From contig NZ_CP119754.1 of NCBI RefSeq assembly GCF_029319185.1, positions 2,728,001 to 2,792,000 on the forward strand: DNA of 64,000 nucleotides, given 5' to 3'. The DNA comes from Superficieibacter sp. HKU1. GTDB lineage: Bacteria; Pseudomonadota; Gammaproteobacteria; Enterobacterales; Enterobacteriaceae. The position numbers and the translations under genes were made by a program. This document shows, in pieces, positions 26,720 through 37,563 of the stretch (its first letter is position 1; each line of letters opens with the position of its first letter). The notes under the pieces were generated by a model. It was not told the origin of the DNA and ran no database searches. It was given only the letters and a program-made list of their open reading frames with translations.

Positions 26720-28552
26720 TTAATGTTTCAACGAGTAGAAGATCTTTTCTGCCAGTCCTTGCGAAATACCCGGCACTTTTGCGATCTCTTCAACGCTTGC
26801 GTTCTGCAAACCTTGCAAACCGCCCATGTATTTTAGCAGCATCTGCCGCCGTTTGGGTCCTACGCCTTCAATCGTTTCCAGCGAGCTGGTATTTTTCACC
26901 TTCGCGCGCTTTTTACGATGTCCGCTGATGGCATGATCGTGAGATTCATCGCGGATATGCTGGATCACATGCAGCGCTGGCGAGTCCGGCGGCAGGCTGA
27001 ATCCCTCCCCTTCCGGCTCGAAGAACAGCGTTTCCAGCCCGGCTTTACGGTCAGTCCCTTTGGCAACCCCGAGCAGAATGGGATGGTGTTTATCCCATTC
27101 CACGTCCAGCTCGGCAAACACGTTCTTCGCCTGACCAAGCTGGCCTTTCCCCCCGTCGATCAGGATCACGTCGGGAATTTTGCTTTCTTCGATCGCTTTG
27201 CCATAGCGACGACGCAGCACCTGATTCATGGCGGCGTAGTCATCACCCGGCGTAATACCGGTAATATTGTAGCGGCGGTATTCCGCCCGCAGCGGGCCAT
27301 TGCTGTCAAAGACCACGCACGAAGCGACCGTCTGCTCGCCCATCGTATGACTGATGTCGAAGCATTCCATTCGTCTGACCTCGGGCAGCTTCAGCATCGT
27401 TGCCAGCGCCACCAGCCGCTGATGTACCGTCGACTGCTGCGCCAGCTTCGTGGTCAGCGCCGTCGCCGCGTTGGTACGCGCGAGTTTCAGGTAGCGGGCA
27501 CGGTCGCCGCGCGGTTTGGTCTGCACGTTCACGCGCCGTCCGGCAAGCGTGGTGAGCGACTCTTCCAGCAGGGTTTTATCGTTGAGATTAAAATCGAGCA
27601 GGATTTCGCCCGGCAGCGTGCGCATCTGACTGCCCTGCAGGTAAAACTGGCCGACGAAGGTTTCCACAACTTCGCTCAGTTCCGTGCCTCCCGGCACTTT
27701 AGGGAAATAGCTCCGGCTGCCCAGCACTTTGCCCTGGCGGATGAACAACACGTGGATACAGGCCATTCCAGCGTCAAAGGACACGCCGATAACATCGAGA
27801 TCGTCGCCGTTGTTGGAGACAAACTGTTTTTCCGTCACCCGGCGCACGGCCTGGATCTGGTCACGTATGCGCCCGGCTTCTTCAAAGTCCAGATTCTGAC
27901 TGGCTTTTTCCATCCGCGCGATCAACTGCGTTAACACCTGATCGTCTTTGCCTGCCAGGAACAGACGAACGTAATCCACCTGCCGGGCGTAGTCCTCTTC
28001 GCTTACCAGCCCTTCGACGCACGGGCCGAGACAGCGCCCAATTTGATATTGCAGGCAGGGACGCGAGCGGTTGCGATAGACGTTGTTTTCACATTGCCGA
28101 ATGGGGAAAATCTTTTGTAGCAATGCCAGGGTTTCGCGCACCGCATAGCCATTGGGAAACGGGCCGAAATACTCGCCTTTGGCGTGTTTTGCGCCGCGAT
28201 GAGTCGCCAGACGCGGATGCGTATCGCCACTCAAAAAGATAAACGGGTAGGACTTATCATCACGTAGCAGGACGTTATAACGAGGCTGGTAAAGCTTGAT
28301 GTAATTATGCTCAAGTAGCAGCGCTTCGGTTTCCGTGTGGGTAACCGTGACGTCTATTTGAGCAATCAACGCGACCAGCGCTTCCGTTTTCCGGGACGCA
28401 AGGTTGCCACGAAAGTAGCTGGACAGACGTTTCTTCAGGTCTTTGGCTTTACCAACATAAATAACGGTACCGCCGGCGTCGTACATGCGATAGACGCCGG
28501 GTTGACTGGTTACCGTTTTCAGAAAGGCTTTTGAATCAAATACATCACTCAC
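26720..28552 (-). CDS. uvrC: Excinuclease ABC subunit UvrC
   Basis: Makes the 3' and 5' incisions in UvrABC nucleotide excision repair. At 610 residues it has an N-terminal GIY-YIG nuclease ([21 protein letters not shown]), the UvrB-binding helix near 200-240 ([20 protein letters not shown]), an RNase H-like endonuclease domain ([25 protein letters not shown]) and C-terminal helix-hairpin-helix repeats ([25 protein letters not shown]). The start is GTG at 28552, overlapping the uvrY stop (GTGA). Same arrangement as E. coli, where uvrY and uvrC are cotranscribed. Confidence 0.97.
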   Translation of the reverse strand: MSDVFDSKAFLKTVTSQPGVYRMYDAGGTVIYVGKAKDLKKRLSSYFRGNLASRKTEALVALIAQIDVTVTHTETEALLLEHNYIKLYQPRYNVLLRDDKSYPFIFLSGDTHPRLATHRGAKHAKGEYFGPFPNGYAVRETLALLQKIFPIRQCENNVYRNRSRPCLQYQIGRCLGPCVEGLVSEEDYARQVDYVRLFLAGKDDQVLTQLIARMEKASQNLDFEEAGRIRDQIQAVRRVTEKQFVSNNGDDLDVIGVSFDAGMACIHVLFIRQGKVLGSRSYFPKVPGGTELSEVVETFVGQFYLQGSQMRTLPGEILLDFNLNDKTLLEESLTTLAGRRVNVQTKPRGDRARYLKLARTNAATALTTKLAQQSTVHQRLVALATMLKLPEVRRMECFDISHTMGEQTVASCVVFDSNGPLRAEYRRYNITGITPGDDYAAMNQVLRRRYGKAIEESKIPDVILIDGGKGQLGQAKNVFAELDVEWDKHHPILLGVAKGTDRKAGLETLFFEPEGEGFSLPPDSPALHVIQHIRDESHDHAISGHRKKRAKVKNTSSLETIEGVGPKRRQMLLKYMGGLQGLQNASVEEIAKVPGISQGLAEKIFYSLKH

Positions 28553-29205
28553 AGATTTGCTAACGACTCCGCATTACACAGGCCATGGCGGATTGCCAGG
28601 TGAGTCAGCTCGACATCGCCATGAATGTTCAATTTGCTAAACATTCGGTAACGATAGCTGTTCACCGTTTTAGGACTGAGATTCAGTTGTTCTGAGATCT
28701 CATTGACCTTCTGACCTTTGGTAATCATCAGCATAATCTGCAATTCACGTTCAGACAAACTGGCGAACGGAGATTCCGTTTTTTCTGGCTTGATTTGGCT
28801 GAGCGCCATTTGCTGCGCAATATCTGAGGCGATGTAACGCTGCCCGGAGTAAACGGAACGGATCGCACTAATGACTTCCTGCGGCGCCGCGCCCTTACTC
28901 AGATAGCCCGCTGCACCGGCCTGCATGACCCTGGCAGGTAGCGGATTTTCAGTATGAACAGTGAGCATGATGACTTTAGTGTCTGGTGCTGCACGAGCGA
29001 TTTTGCGGGTCGCCTCCAGGCCACCGATGCCAGGCATATTCATATCCATCAATACGACGTCAACGGAATTAGCCCGACACCATTTGACGGCGTCCTCACC
29101 ACAGCAGGCTTCACCGACAACTTTTATGCCCTTAATATCTTCAAGAATGCGTCGTATCCCTGCGCGCACCAGCTCGTGATCATCAACAAGAAAAACGTTG
29201 ATCAA
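28549..29205 (-). CDS. uvrY: Response regulator UvrY of the BarA-UvrY system
   Basis: A 218-residue cytoplasmic response regulator, activator of csrB/csrC small RNA genes in the carbon storage system. The receiver domain has the acidic pair DDHE, phosphorylation Asp54 in [11 protein letters not shown], and conserved T/S and K (MLTVHT, YLSKGA). The C-terminal LuxR/FixJ HTH is [21 protein letters not shown] followed by [17 protein letters not shown]. It ends overlapping the GTG of uvrC, so the two are probably translated in a coupled way. Confidence 0.97.
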   Translation of the reverse strand: MINVFLVDDHELVRAGIRRILEDIKGIKVVGEACCGEDAVKWCRANSVDVVLMDMNMPGIGGLEATRKIARAAPDTKVIMLTVHTENPLPARVMQAGAAGYLSKGAAPQEVISAIRSVYSGQRYIASDIAQQMALSQIKPEKTESPFASLSERELQIMLMITKGQKVNEISEQLNLSPKTVNSYRYRMFSKLNIHGDVELTHLAIRHGLCNAESLANL

Positions 29206-29633
29206 AGGAATAATCTCCTGAAAAGGGATAACGCTAGTGACAACTTATCGGGAGTATATTAACGGGTTTTAGCTAAACATTGAAATGCAAAAAAACACCA
29301 GCGATAAGATTTCGCTCGCGTTTTTCAAAATTGAACGTGGTACAGGGCGTGGCGTAAGGCGAGAATGGGGTTTTGAATCTGACTTTTTTTCATCTTCGGC
29401 GTGATAACATGAAAAATACTTAACCAGACACTTAACAATAATTAACCATATGAGAACATAAAACAATTATTGGATACCCGGATTTAATCTTGATACTCAT
29501 TTTCGTTATTCAGGATACCCACCGGTAACAGAACAAAAAACAACCACTGCATTTTTTGACTCAGCTTGTGATATACTCCGCCGCCTTTACTTTTACATCG
29601 CGCCAGCGCGCAGGAATCACACGAGGAAAATAA
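29206..29633. other. 428-base divergent region between uvrY and yecF
   Basis: Contains the promoters of both genes. A hairpin at about 29297-29320 (AGCGA, loop, TCGCT) is followed on the - strand by a run of seven T and on the + strand by a shorter one, so it looks like a small bidirectional terminator inside the region. TATACT at about 29574 could be a -10 for yecF. No frame of useful length was found, and I recognise no RNA gene. Confidence 0.4.
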
Positions 29634-29858
29634 ATGAGCGCACCCGATTTTTCCACTTCTGACAGTACTCAACAACTGGCTCAGGAAGTCTCTTGCCTGA
29701 AGGCGTTGCTTACGTTGATGCTACAGGCGATGGGGCAAGCCGATGCAGGCCGCGTAATTCTTAAAATGGAAAAACAAATCGCGCAGATCGACGATGAAAA
29801 TCTGGCGGCGGTCTATTCCAGCACGGTTAAGCAAATTAAACAGGCTTACCGGCAGTAG
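29634..29858 (+). CDS. yecF: YecF, small conserved protein (DUF2594)
   Basis: A 74-residue cytoplasmic, mostly helical protein, [20 protein letters not shown] to [14 protein letters not shown], the same length as E. coli YecF and very similar. The conserved middle is [35 protein letters not shown] precedes the ATG. Divergent from uvrY and convergent with sdiA, as in E. coli. Function unknown. Confidence 0.93.
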   Translation: MSAPDFSTSDSTQQLAQEVSCLKALLTLMLQAMGQADAGRVILKMEKQIAQIDDENLAAVYSSTVKQIKQAYRQ

Positions 29859-29863
29859 CAGGA

Positions 29864-29898
29864 AGACCGGCTAAGAGTAAAACTCCTGGCCGGTTTTG
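29864..29898 (+). terminator. Probable terminator after yecF
   Basis: AAGACCGGCTAAGAG, loop TAAAA, CTCCTGGCCGGTTTT: an imperfect but long stem ending in a short T run, six bases past the yecF stop. It could also serve the convergent sdiA transcript. Confidence 0.6.
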
Positions 29899-29925
29899 CG
29901 TCTGGCACGCAGAACGTGGATCCCT

Positions 29926-30648
29926 TCAGATCAGACCAATGGCTACGGCGTAGCAGGCAATTTGCGTTTTATTGGGCGCATTGAACTTGCGCTGCATATT
30001 CTTCTGGTGAAAATTTACCGTATTCTCTGAGATGGAGAGAATAATCGCGATCTCTGCGGAGGTCTTGCCCTCGGCGGTCCACTTCAGTATTTCCAGTTCA
30101 CGCTTACTAAACTTCATCTCCGGTGAGGCGACGAGTTCATCATTCAGACGCAGCAATGCTTCGGTACTTAATTCAATTAAGGTCCTCAGACGCAACTCTG
30201 TTTCATCGTCGCTGACCTTCTTATTGTGTACGTGCTGACTGGCGACTGACAGAAAGCCAGTGGCCCGATTCGGTAACACCGCACACTGGGTGATGCCGCC
30301 GCGCAACCCGTGGTCGCGAGCCGCATCCCAGAGATTCAGCGCCTCGGAGAACAAATCATCGCTCCAGTTCACGCAGCCATGTTGATAATTGTCCGTTTTT
30401 AATACGGGATCTATCGCAAAATAGTTCTCGGACTGATAATGCTTCAGCCAGGACGCCGGATAGGTTGCATGGAGCGATATTTTAGGCCGTGTAAAGGGCA
30501 CCGGATGCCGGATACACAGCGAAAAAAAGTCATATTCAAGCCACTGAATTTGCTGTTGCAGCAGACTATAAACGTCCTCTGCCGCCGCCGCCGATTGAAA
30601 ACGGTACAGCATGTCCCGCCGCCACGCGAAAAAGTCATTCTCCCTCAT
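29926..30648 (-). CDS. sdiA: LuxR-type acyl-homoserine lactone receptor SdiA
   Basis: A 240-residue solo LuxR receptor that lets the cell respond to acyl-homoserine lactones of other bacteria; enterobacteria of this group lack a matching synthase. The N-terminal ligand domain keeps the LuxR positions (Tyr63 and Trp67 region ATYPASWLKHY, Asp80 in FAIDPVL, W in WDAARDHGLRGG). The C-terminal HTH is FSKRELEILKWTAEGKTSAEI then SISENTVNFHQKNMQ. The ligand domain is more diverged from E. coli SdiA than the DNA-binding domain. Monocistronic, upstream of the tcy genes on the same strand. Confidence 0.95.
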   Translation of the reverse strand: MRENDFFAWRRDMLYRFQSAAAAEDVYSLLQQQIQWLEYDFFSLCIRHPVPFTRPKISLHATYPASWLKHYQSENYFAIDPVLKTDNYQHGCVNWSDDLFSEALNLWDAARDHGLRGGITQCAVLPNRATGFLSVASQHVHNKKVSDDETELRLRTLIELSTEALLRLNDELVASPEMKFSKRELEILKWTAEGKTSAEIAIILSISENTVNFHQKNMQRKFNAPNKTQIACYAVAIGLI

Positions 30649-30940
30649 AACTGCCAGTAATTCCCCTGCACTTCAATAAATATTATCAATACATCAAGCT
30701 AACACATAAAACTTATTTATTAATATAAAATATCCGTTCTGCCCAAATAAACCGTGTTATCTGGGAAGTCGGATACCGATAAGTCAAGCTGACTCACGAT
30801 ATTTTTGATTTTTCAGGCCGAATGAAGGCAGGAAGGATTTTAAAAACGAAGCGGCAATGCGCTAGCTTAACTTAAGTTAAATTTATATTCCCGATAACCA
30901 GCGGCGCATCCACTGAGAGTGTGAATGCGCCAGAGCGGCA

Positions 30941-31693
30941 TTAGCGGGTAAGAAATTTTTCCAGAAATTGCTTTGTGCGCGGCTGTTGCGGCGCGGTGAA
31001 CAGGTTTTTTGCTGGTCCCTGCTCAATGATACGGCCCTGATCCATAAAAATCGCCCGATCCGCCACATCACGGGCAAAACTCATTTCATGGGTCACAATG
31101 ACCATCGTGCGTTTCTCAAGCGCCAGCTGGCGGATGGTGTTCAGCACCTCGCCAACCAGTTCCGGATCCAGTGCAGACGTCGGTTCGTCAAACAGGATCA
31201 CATCCGGGCGCATTGCCAGAGCACGGGCAATCGCCACGCGCTGTTGCTGTCCGCCGGACAGACGCTTTGGAAAGCTGTTCTCTTTCCCGCTTAATCCTAC
31301 TTTTTCCAGTAGCTGCCGCGCGCGTAAGGTGGCCTCCTGCTTATCTTCGCCTTTAACGATGACCGGGCCTTCAATAATGTTTTCCAGCACCGTACGATGC
31401 GGAAACAGATTGAAGCTCTGGAAAACAAATCCGACATGCTGACGCAGCGTGCGGATCTTCTCTTTTTGCTGTCCCAGCGGGCGCGCGGTATCGATGGTAA
31501 TGGTGCCGACCCGAATCGTTCCGCCTTCAGGCTGCTCCAGCAAGTTAATACTGCGTAATAGCGTGGTTTTGCCTGAGCCGCTGGGGCCGATAATAGCCAC
31601 GACTTCGCCCTCTTCCACGTCAAGATCGATACCGTGCAGCACCGTTTGCCCGTGAAATTTCTTCAGCAAATTTTTAACTTCAATGGCACTCAT
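30941..31693 (-). CDS. tcyN: Cystine ABC transporter ATPase TcyN (YecC)
   Basis: A 250-residue cytoplasmic ATPase of the polar amino acid type that powers cystine (and diaminopimelate) import with TcyL and TcyJ. Walker A GPSGSGKTT (36-44), Q-loop VFQSFNLFPH, signature RLSGGQQQRVAIARAL and Walker B ILFDEPTSALDP are intact, with the switch His in VIVTHEMSFARDV. Its start overlaps the tcyL stop by ATGA. Last gene of tcyJ-dcyD-tcyL-tcyN on the - strand. Confidence 0.95.
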   Translation of the reverse strand: MSAIEVKNLLKKFHGQTVLHGIDLDVEEGEVVAIIGPSGSGKTTLLRSINLLEQPEGGTIRVGTITIDTARPLGQQKEKIRTLRQHVGFVFQSFNLFPHRTVLENIIEGPVIVKGEDKQEATLRARQLLEKVGLSGKENSFPKRLSGGQQQRVAIARALAMRPDVILFDEPTSALDPELVGEVLNTIRQLALEKRTMVIVTHEMSFARDVADRAIFMDQGRIIEQGPAKNLFTAPQQPRTKQFLEKFLTR

Positions 31694-32358
31694 TGCGGAT
31701 CTCGCTCCTGACGGTTTAACCGATACTCGAAGTGGTTTTGCAGGGCAGAAAGCGCCGTCGCCATCACCCAGTAAATCAACGAGGCTGCAAGGTACATGGT
31801 AAACACTTCCAGCGTACGGGAGGTGATAAGCTGCGCCTGGCGGAACAGTTCCGGCACCTGGATAGTGGCGGCCAGCGAGGTGTCTTTCACCAGGCTGATA
31901 AAGCTGTTACTCAGCGGCGGCAGCGCCACGCGTGCGGCTTGCGGTAATATAGCCCGGCGCAGGGTCTGACCCGGCGTCATGCCGATACTGGCGGCGGCTT
32001 CCCACTGGCCTTTATCAATCGAGGAAATCGCGGCGCGCAGGGTTTCCGAAGTATAAGCAGCGGTATTTAACGACAGGCCAATCATTGCCGCCGGGATCGG
32101 ATCCAGTTCAATGCCAAACTGCGGCAGGCCGTAGTAGATCATAAAGAGCTGGGCGATAAGCGGCGTACCGCGAAAAATGGAGATATAAAAACGCGCCAGC
32201 CAGCGTATCGGCAGCACGGGCGACATTCGCATTAGCGCCAGAATGAAGCCCAGCAGCAGGCCGAAGAACATTCCGCCAATACTCAGCTGTAGGGTAAATA
32301 CCGCGCCACGCAGCAGGAACGGCGCGGAATCGAGGATTAACTGGAGACTCTCTTGCAT
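31690..32358 (-). CDS. tcyL: Cystine ABC transporter permease TcyL (YecS)
   Basis: A 222-residue inner-membrane permease of the His/Glu/Gln/Arg type. About five membrane helices can be read; the EAA loop that contacts the ATPase is EAAASIGMTPGQTLRRAILPQA. It has the length of E. coli YecS. It lies 15 bases after dcyD and overlaps tcyN. Takes cystine from the binding protein TcyJ. Confidence 0.95.
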   Translation of the reverse strand: MQESLQLILDSAPFLLRGAVFTLQLSIGGMFFGLLLGFILALMRMSPVLPIRWLARFYISIFRGTPLIAQLFMIYYGLPQFGIELDPIPAAMIGLSLNTAAYTSETLRAAISSIDKGQWEAAASIGMTPGQTLRRAILPQAARVALPPLSNSFISLVKDTSLAATIQVPELFRQAQLITSRTLEVFTMYLAASLIYWVMATALSALQNHFEYRLNRQERDPQ

Positions 32359-32373
32359 TATCGTTGTTCTGCC

Positions 32374-34255
<1,882 letters not shown>

Positions 34256-34341
34256 AATTGCCCCGACCAGAGAAAAATTGACTGTATTGTAAGGCGTTAG
34301 CACAGGATCGCCAGCACCTTTGCGCTACAACTTATTCACTT

Positions 34342-34893
34342 TTAATATATATCACAAACTTCAGGGTACGCGAGCGCCTCTCTGTCCATCGACGCGCGGT
34401 GCCTTTGAAACTGGACATACTTACGCAGGGCAATTCGATAGTTATTAGTACTGGTGGTCGGCAGCCAGGGTTCGAGGTTTTCATCAGGGAAACCTTCATC
34501 CAGCAGCGTGCGGGAGATATTCTGCCCGGTCAGATGGCTACCAAGGCGGCGCAGGCGCACCACATATTCGCGCACGGTGCCGTGGCTCATCTCAGTGTGA
34601 TCGAAAAGGTATTGTTTAAAGCCGATGATATCGAAGTAGTCGCTCTGCGTTTTGCAGTGCAGGTCGCCGCAGAAGCGGCACAGTGCGACCCATTTTTGTC
34701 GTTCCACCTGCCAGGTCTCATCATCAATCAGCATGTCGAGGCGGGAGATGGCAATTTTATTGACGATTTCGCCCTGCCGGACCAGCGTGATGCGGTCGAG
34801 CAGCTTGTGACAATGAGCGCAATGCGTCTGGCTGTGTTTAAAGTCTTTTAAATAGCGGCTTAAAGGCCGTCTTTTTACTTGCTGCACCGTCAT
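34342..34893 (-). CDS. fliZ: Flagellar regulator FliZ
   Basis: A 183-residue cytoplasmic DNA-binding protein that competes at RpoS-type promoters and promotes motility over stationary-phase and curli expression. It is close to E. coli FliZ from MTVQQVKRRPLSRYLKDFKH to EVCDIY. The region CHKLLDRITLVRQGEIVNKIAISR contains the helix thought to resemble the sigma-S DNA-contacting segment. Cysteine pairs (CAHCH, CRFCGDLHC) are conserved. Follows fliA by 62 bases as one operon. Confidence 0.95.
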   Translation of the reverse strand: MTVQQVKRRPLSRYLKDFKHSQTHCAHCHKLLDRITLVRQGEIVNKIAISRLDMLIDDETWQVERQKWVALCRFCGDLHCKTQSDYFDIIGFKQYLFDHTEMSHGTVREYVVRLRRLGSHLTGQNISRTLLDEGFPDENLEPWLPTTSTNNYRIALRKYVQFQRHRASMDREALAYPEVCDIY

Positions 34894-34955
34894 GATAACT
34901 CCTGGTTGTCATTGCTTGTGCGGCACTTTTCAGGGGCGGTGAATTCACCACCAAC

Positions 34956-35675
34956 CTATAACTTACCCAGGCGGCTCCTCAGACGTTTAATGGCCTGACT
35001 GTGCAACTGGCTGACGCGCGACTCGCCGACCTCCAGGACCGCGCCGATCTCTTTGAGATTCAGCTCTTCCTGATAGTACAGCGTCAGCACCAGCTGTTCG
35101 CGTTCCGGCAAGGCTTCAATCGCCTCCATGACGCGCTGGCGCAGGTTGCTGTCCAGCAATTGTTGCAGTGGATTTTCCCGTTGATGTTCGTCTGACACCA
35201 GTTCAATACCGTCGCCATGCTCTTCGTGATATTCGTCCCACGAGAAGATCTGACTATTATTGGTATCCAGCAGCATCTGACGATAATCTTCAACCGGGAT
35301 GCTGAGATGCTGCGCAACTTCGGTTTCGGTTGCGCTACGTCCCAGCCGCTGTTCCAGCTGTCCCATTGCCTGCGCCACTTCGCGCGCGTTGCGGCGGACG
35401 CTGCGCGGGACCCAGTCCCGACTGCGCAATTCGTCCAGCATCGCCCCGCGAATGCGTTGCACTGCGTAAGTTGTAAATGCCGTTCCTTGCAGAGCATCGT
35501 ATCGATCAACGGCATTTAATAACCCAATGCCACCCGCCTGAATCAGATCGTCCAGTTCAACGCTCGCCGGCAAGCGCACCTGAAGGCGCAATGCTTCATG
35601 ACGCACCAGAGGTACATAACGCTGCCAAAGCGAGTGTTTATCCATTACACCTTCAGCGGTATAGAGTGAAGTCAC
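34956..35675 (-). CDS. fliA: Flagellar sigma factor 28, FliA
   Basis: A 239-residue sigma-70-family factor that directs class 3 flagellar, motor and chemotaxis genes. Conserved regions: 2 (DDLIQAGGIGLLNAVDRYD, FTTYAVQRIRGAMLDELRSRDWVPRS), 3 and 4 (LPEREQLVLTLYYQEELNLKEI with GESRVSQLHSQAIKRLR). The start is GTG at 35675 giving MTSLYTAEGVMDKHS, as in E. coli. First gene of fliA-fliZ. It should act on the two sigma-28 promoters between fliC and fliD. Confidence 0.97.
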   Translation of the reverse strand: MTSLYTAEGVMDKHSLWQRYVPLVRHEALRLQVRLPASVELDDLIQAGGIGLLNAVDRYDALQGTAFTTYAVQRIRGAMLDELRSRDWVPRSVRRNAREVAQAMGQLEQRLGRSATETEVAQHLSIPVEDYRQMLLDTNNSQIFSWDEYHEEHGDGIELVSDEHQRENPLQQLLDSNLRQRVMEAIEALPEREQLVLTLYYQEELNLKEIGAVLEVGESRVSQLHSQAIKRLRSRLGKL

Positions 35676-35699
35676 GATAAACAGCCCTGCGTTAATGAG

Positions 35700-35777
35700 T
35701 TATCGGCATGATTATCCGTTTCTGGAGGGCTTTTAATCGGATGAATAGTGGGTGAAATGAGGGGTTATTTAGCAGTT
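35700..35777 (-). promoter_or_regulatory. fliA promoter region with sigma-28-type -10 and candidate FlhDC box
   Basis: On the - strand GCCGATAA (35707-35700) is a perfect sigma-28 -10 element 24 bases before the fliA start, but the matching -35 position reads TCCA rather than TAAA. Upstream, AATCGGATGAATAGTG and GGTTATTT around 35735-35777 form two halves like the FlhDC box (AAATA[AG]CG inverted). Class 2 control by FlhDC with partial autoregulation fits E. coli. Confidence 0.6.
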
Positions 35778-35796
35778 ACGACAGATCGGAGCAGTG

Positions 35797-35821
35797 AAAA
35801 AACCCCGCCGGAGCGGGGTTG
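35797..35821 (-). terminator. Intrinsic terminator of fliC
   Basis: On the - strand AACCCCGCTCCGGCGGGGTTTTTT: stem CCCCGC/GCGGGG with a T run, 18 bases beyond the fliC stop. It separates fliC from the fliA operon on the same strand. Confidence 0.92.
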
Positions 35822-35839
35822 GACAGGTCAGAGAGGCGA

Positions 35840-37297
35840 TTAGCCCTGCAGCAGAGACAGGATCTGCTGTGGTACCTGGTTAGCTTTGGACAGCACGGAG
35901 TTACCAGCCTGCTGGATGATCTGCGCTTTAGACATGTTCGACACTTCGGTCGCATAGTCGGCGTCCTGAATACGGGACTGCGCTTCAGACAGGTTAGTGG
36001 TGGTGTTGTTCAGGTTGGTTACTGCGGAATCCAGTTGGTTCTGTACGGCACCCAGAGAAGAACGGAATTTGTCAACCATGGCAATTGCGTCGTCCAATGC
36101 AGCTAAAGGTTTATTAGTGGGACCTTCAGTTGCGATATCGTTAGATTTATCTGACAAATCTTTACCAGAAACATTGCTTAACTTATAAGTTTTGCCACTG
36201 GAAGCATCAGTAACGACTTCAGTAATACCGTCTTTACCGCCCAGTTTTACAGGCTGATCAGTTACAGCAGCACCAGTTGAATCTGTATAGCTGCCAACCT
36301 TCATTGAAACTGAGCCATCATCACTGTCTACTTCCGCTGCATAAAGGTTACCATCTTTATCCTGTAACGCGTAAGTATTAAGATCTTTACCATTAGCATC
36401 AGAGAGTTTTACGAGTGCAACATCTGCACCTAATGCAGTTTTAGTCCCAGCAGAAATGGTTACATCTGCGCCTGGAGGGCTATATTTTGTTACCTCAGTA
36501 GCATTTGTTGGGTCAACGGCCTCTTTAGTTTGTGTGCCAGACATGGTCGCAGCACCAGTATCACTTATTGTTACTTTATAATAGCCTGCGTTAGTTCCGC
36601 CTGTAGATTGAGTGTAATAGTTATCACCATCTTTATAAATCTTACCATCAAGAACGCCGCCACCAGCTAAAGCATCAGTTGAACCGGTTAAACCTGTCTT
36701 TGTAATTGTTACTGGAGCGCCATCAGGAAGCTTTTCAATTGCAGAACCAACCGTAACTTTAGCGTTATTTTCAACGTTGAAGCCATCCAGGCCCAAAGTA
36801 TCGGAATTAATTTTTTTCAAATCAATTGAGATAGTTTGTCCATCATTCGCACCAACCTGAATTTTCATAGTACCGTCTTTTGCCAGTACGTCCACGCCGT
36901 TGAACTGGGTCTGACCGGATACGCGGTCAATTTCAGACAGACGGGATTTGATTTCATCCTGAATTGAAGACAGGTCAGAATCAGAGTTGGTACCGGTAGT
37001 TGCCTGAACGGTCAGTTCACGTACACGCTGTAAGTTGTTGTTGATTTCAGACAGTGCGCCTTCCGTGGTCTGTGCCAGAGAGATACCGTCGTTGGCGTTA
37101 CGCGCAGCCTGAGTCAGGCCTTTGATGTTAGAGGTAAAGCGGTTAGCAATCGCCTGACCCGCTGCATCGTCTTTGGCGCTGTTGATACGCAGACCGGAAG
37201 ACAGACGCTCGATAGAGGTAGACAGAGCAGACTGGTTTTTGTTGATGTTGTTCTGAGTGATCAGCGAGAGGCTGTTGGTATTAATGACTTGTGCCAT
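35840..37297 (-). CDS. fliC: Flagellin FliC
   Basis: A 485-residue filament protein secreted by the flagellar export apparatus. Conserved D0/D1 ends: MAQVINTNSLSLITQNNINKN, the TLR5-contact segment LQRVRELTVQATTGTNS at about residues 88-104, and the C-terminal ALDDAIAMVDKFRSSLGA to QQILSLLQG. The middle (about 190-400) is the variable, surface-exposed antigen and I recognise no particular serotype. It is clearly richer in A and T than the ends. Single gene from a sigma-28 promoter, divergent from fliD. No fliB methylase gene lies between fliA and fliC, unlike in Salmonella. Confidence 0.97.
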   Translation of the reverse strand: MAQVINTNSLSLITQNNINKNQSALSTSIERLSSGLRINSAKDDAAGQAIANRFTSNIKGLTQAARNANDGISLAQTTEGALSEINNNLQRVRELTVQATTGTNSDSDLSSIQDEIKSRLSEIDRVSGQTQFNGVDVLAKDGTMKIQVGANDGQTISIDLKKINSDTLGLDGFNVENNAKVTVGSAIEKLPDGAPVTITKTGLTGSTDALAGGGVLDGKIYKDGDNYYTQSTGGTNAGYYKVTISDTGAATMSGTQTKEAVDPTNATEVTKYSPPGADVTISAGTKTALGADVALVKLSDANGKDLNTYALQDKDGNLYAAEVDSDDGSVSMKVGSYTDSTGAAVTDQPVKLGGKDGITEVVTDASSGKTYKLSNVSGKDLSDKSNDIATEGPTNKPLAALDDAIAMVDKFRSSLGAVQNQLDSAVTNLNNTTTNLSEAQSRIQDADYATEVSNMSKAQIIQQAGNSVLSKANQVPQQILSLLQG

Positions 37298-37374
37298 GAT
37301 TCATTTTCCTGTTTTGCAAGTCTACGATTAACGTGTTGGGTTTCCACCCGTCGGCTTCGTCGCCGTCAAACCTG

Positions 37375-37401
37375 TTATCGTCTGGTCGCTGATAACCTTT
37401 A
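37375..37401 (-). promoter_or_regulatory. Sigma-28 promoter of fliC
   Basis: On the - strand TAAA (37401-37398), 15 bases, GACGATAA (37382-37375): one mismatch to TAAA-N15-GCCGATAA. It lies about 78 bases before the fliC start, a normal leader length for flagellin. Confidence 0.9.
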
Positions 37402-37494
37402 GCTTTTTTTTCACAGCAGCGTTATTTTTCCTGAGCCGCGAAATACCCTTTTCTACCCCCCTTATTCCCGCCATTAAATAAACACAATTAATCG

Positions 37495-37521
37495 TAAACT
37501 TTGCGTTATTGAGGCCGATAA
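37495..37521 (+). promoter_or_regulatory. Sigma-28 promoter of fliDST
   Basis: TAAA (37495-37498), 15 bases, GCCGATAA (37514-37521): an exact match to the sigma-28 consensus, 42 bases before fliD. It points away from the fliC promoter, with about 93 bases between the two. Confidence 0.93.
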
Positions 37522-37563
37522 CTCCGGTATTCGTTCTATATGTCGGTACATTAAGGAATTACT

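Noticed and set aside
26918..27934. 338-codon + strand frame opposite uvrC
   Set aside because: Antisense to the conserved uvrC; His/Arg/Gln-rich product typical of shadow frames.
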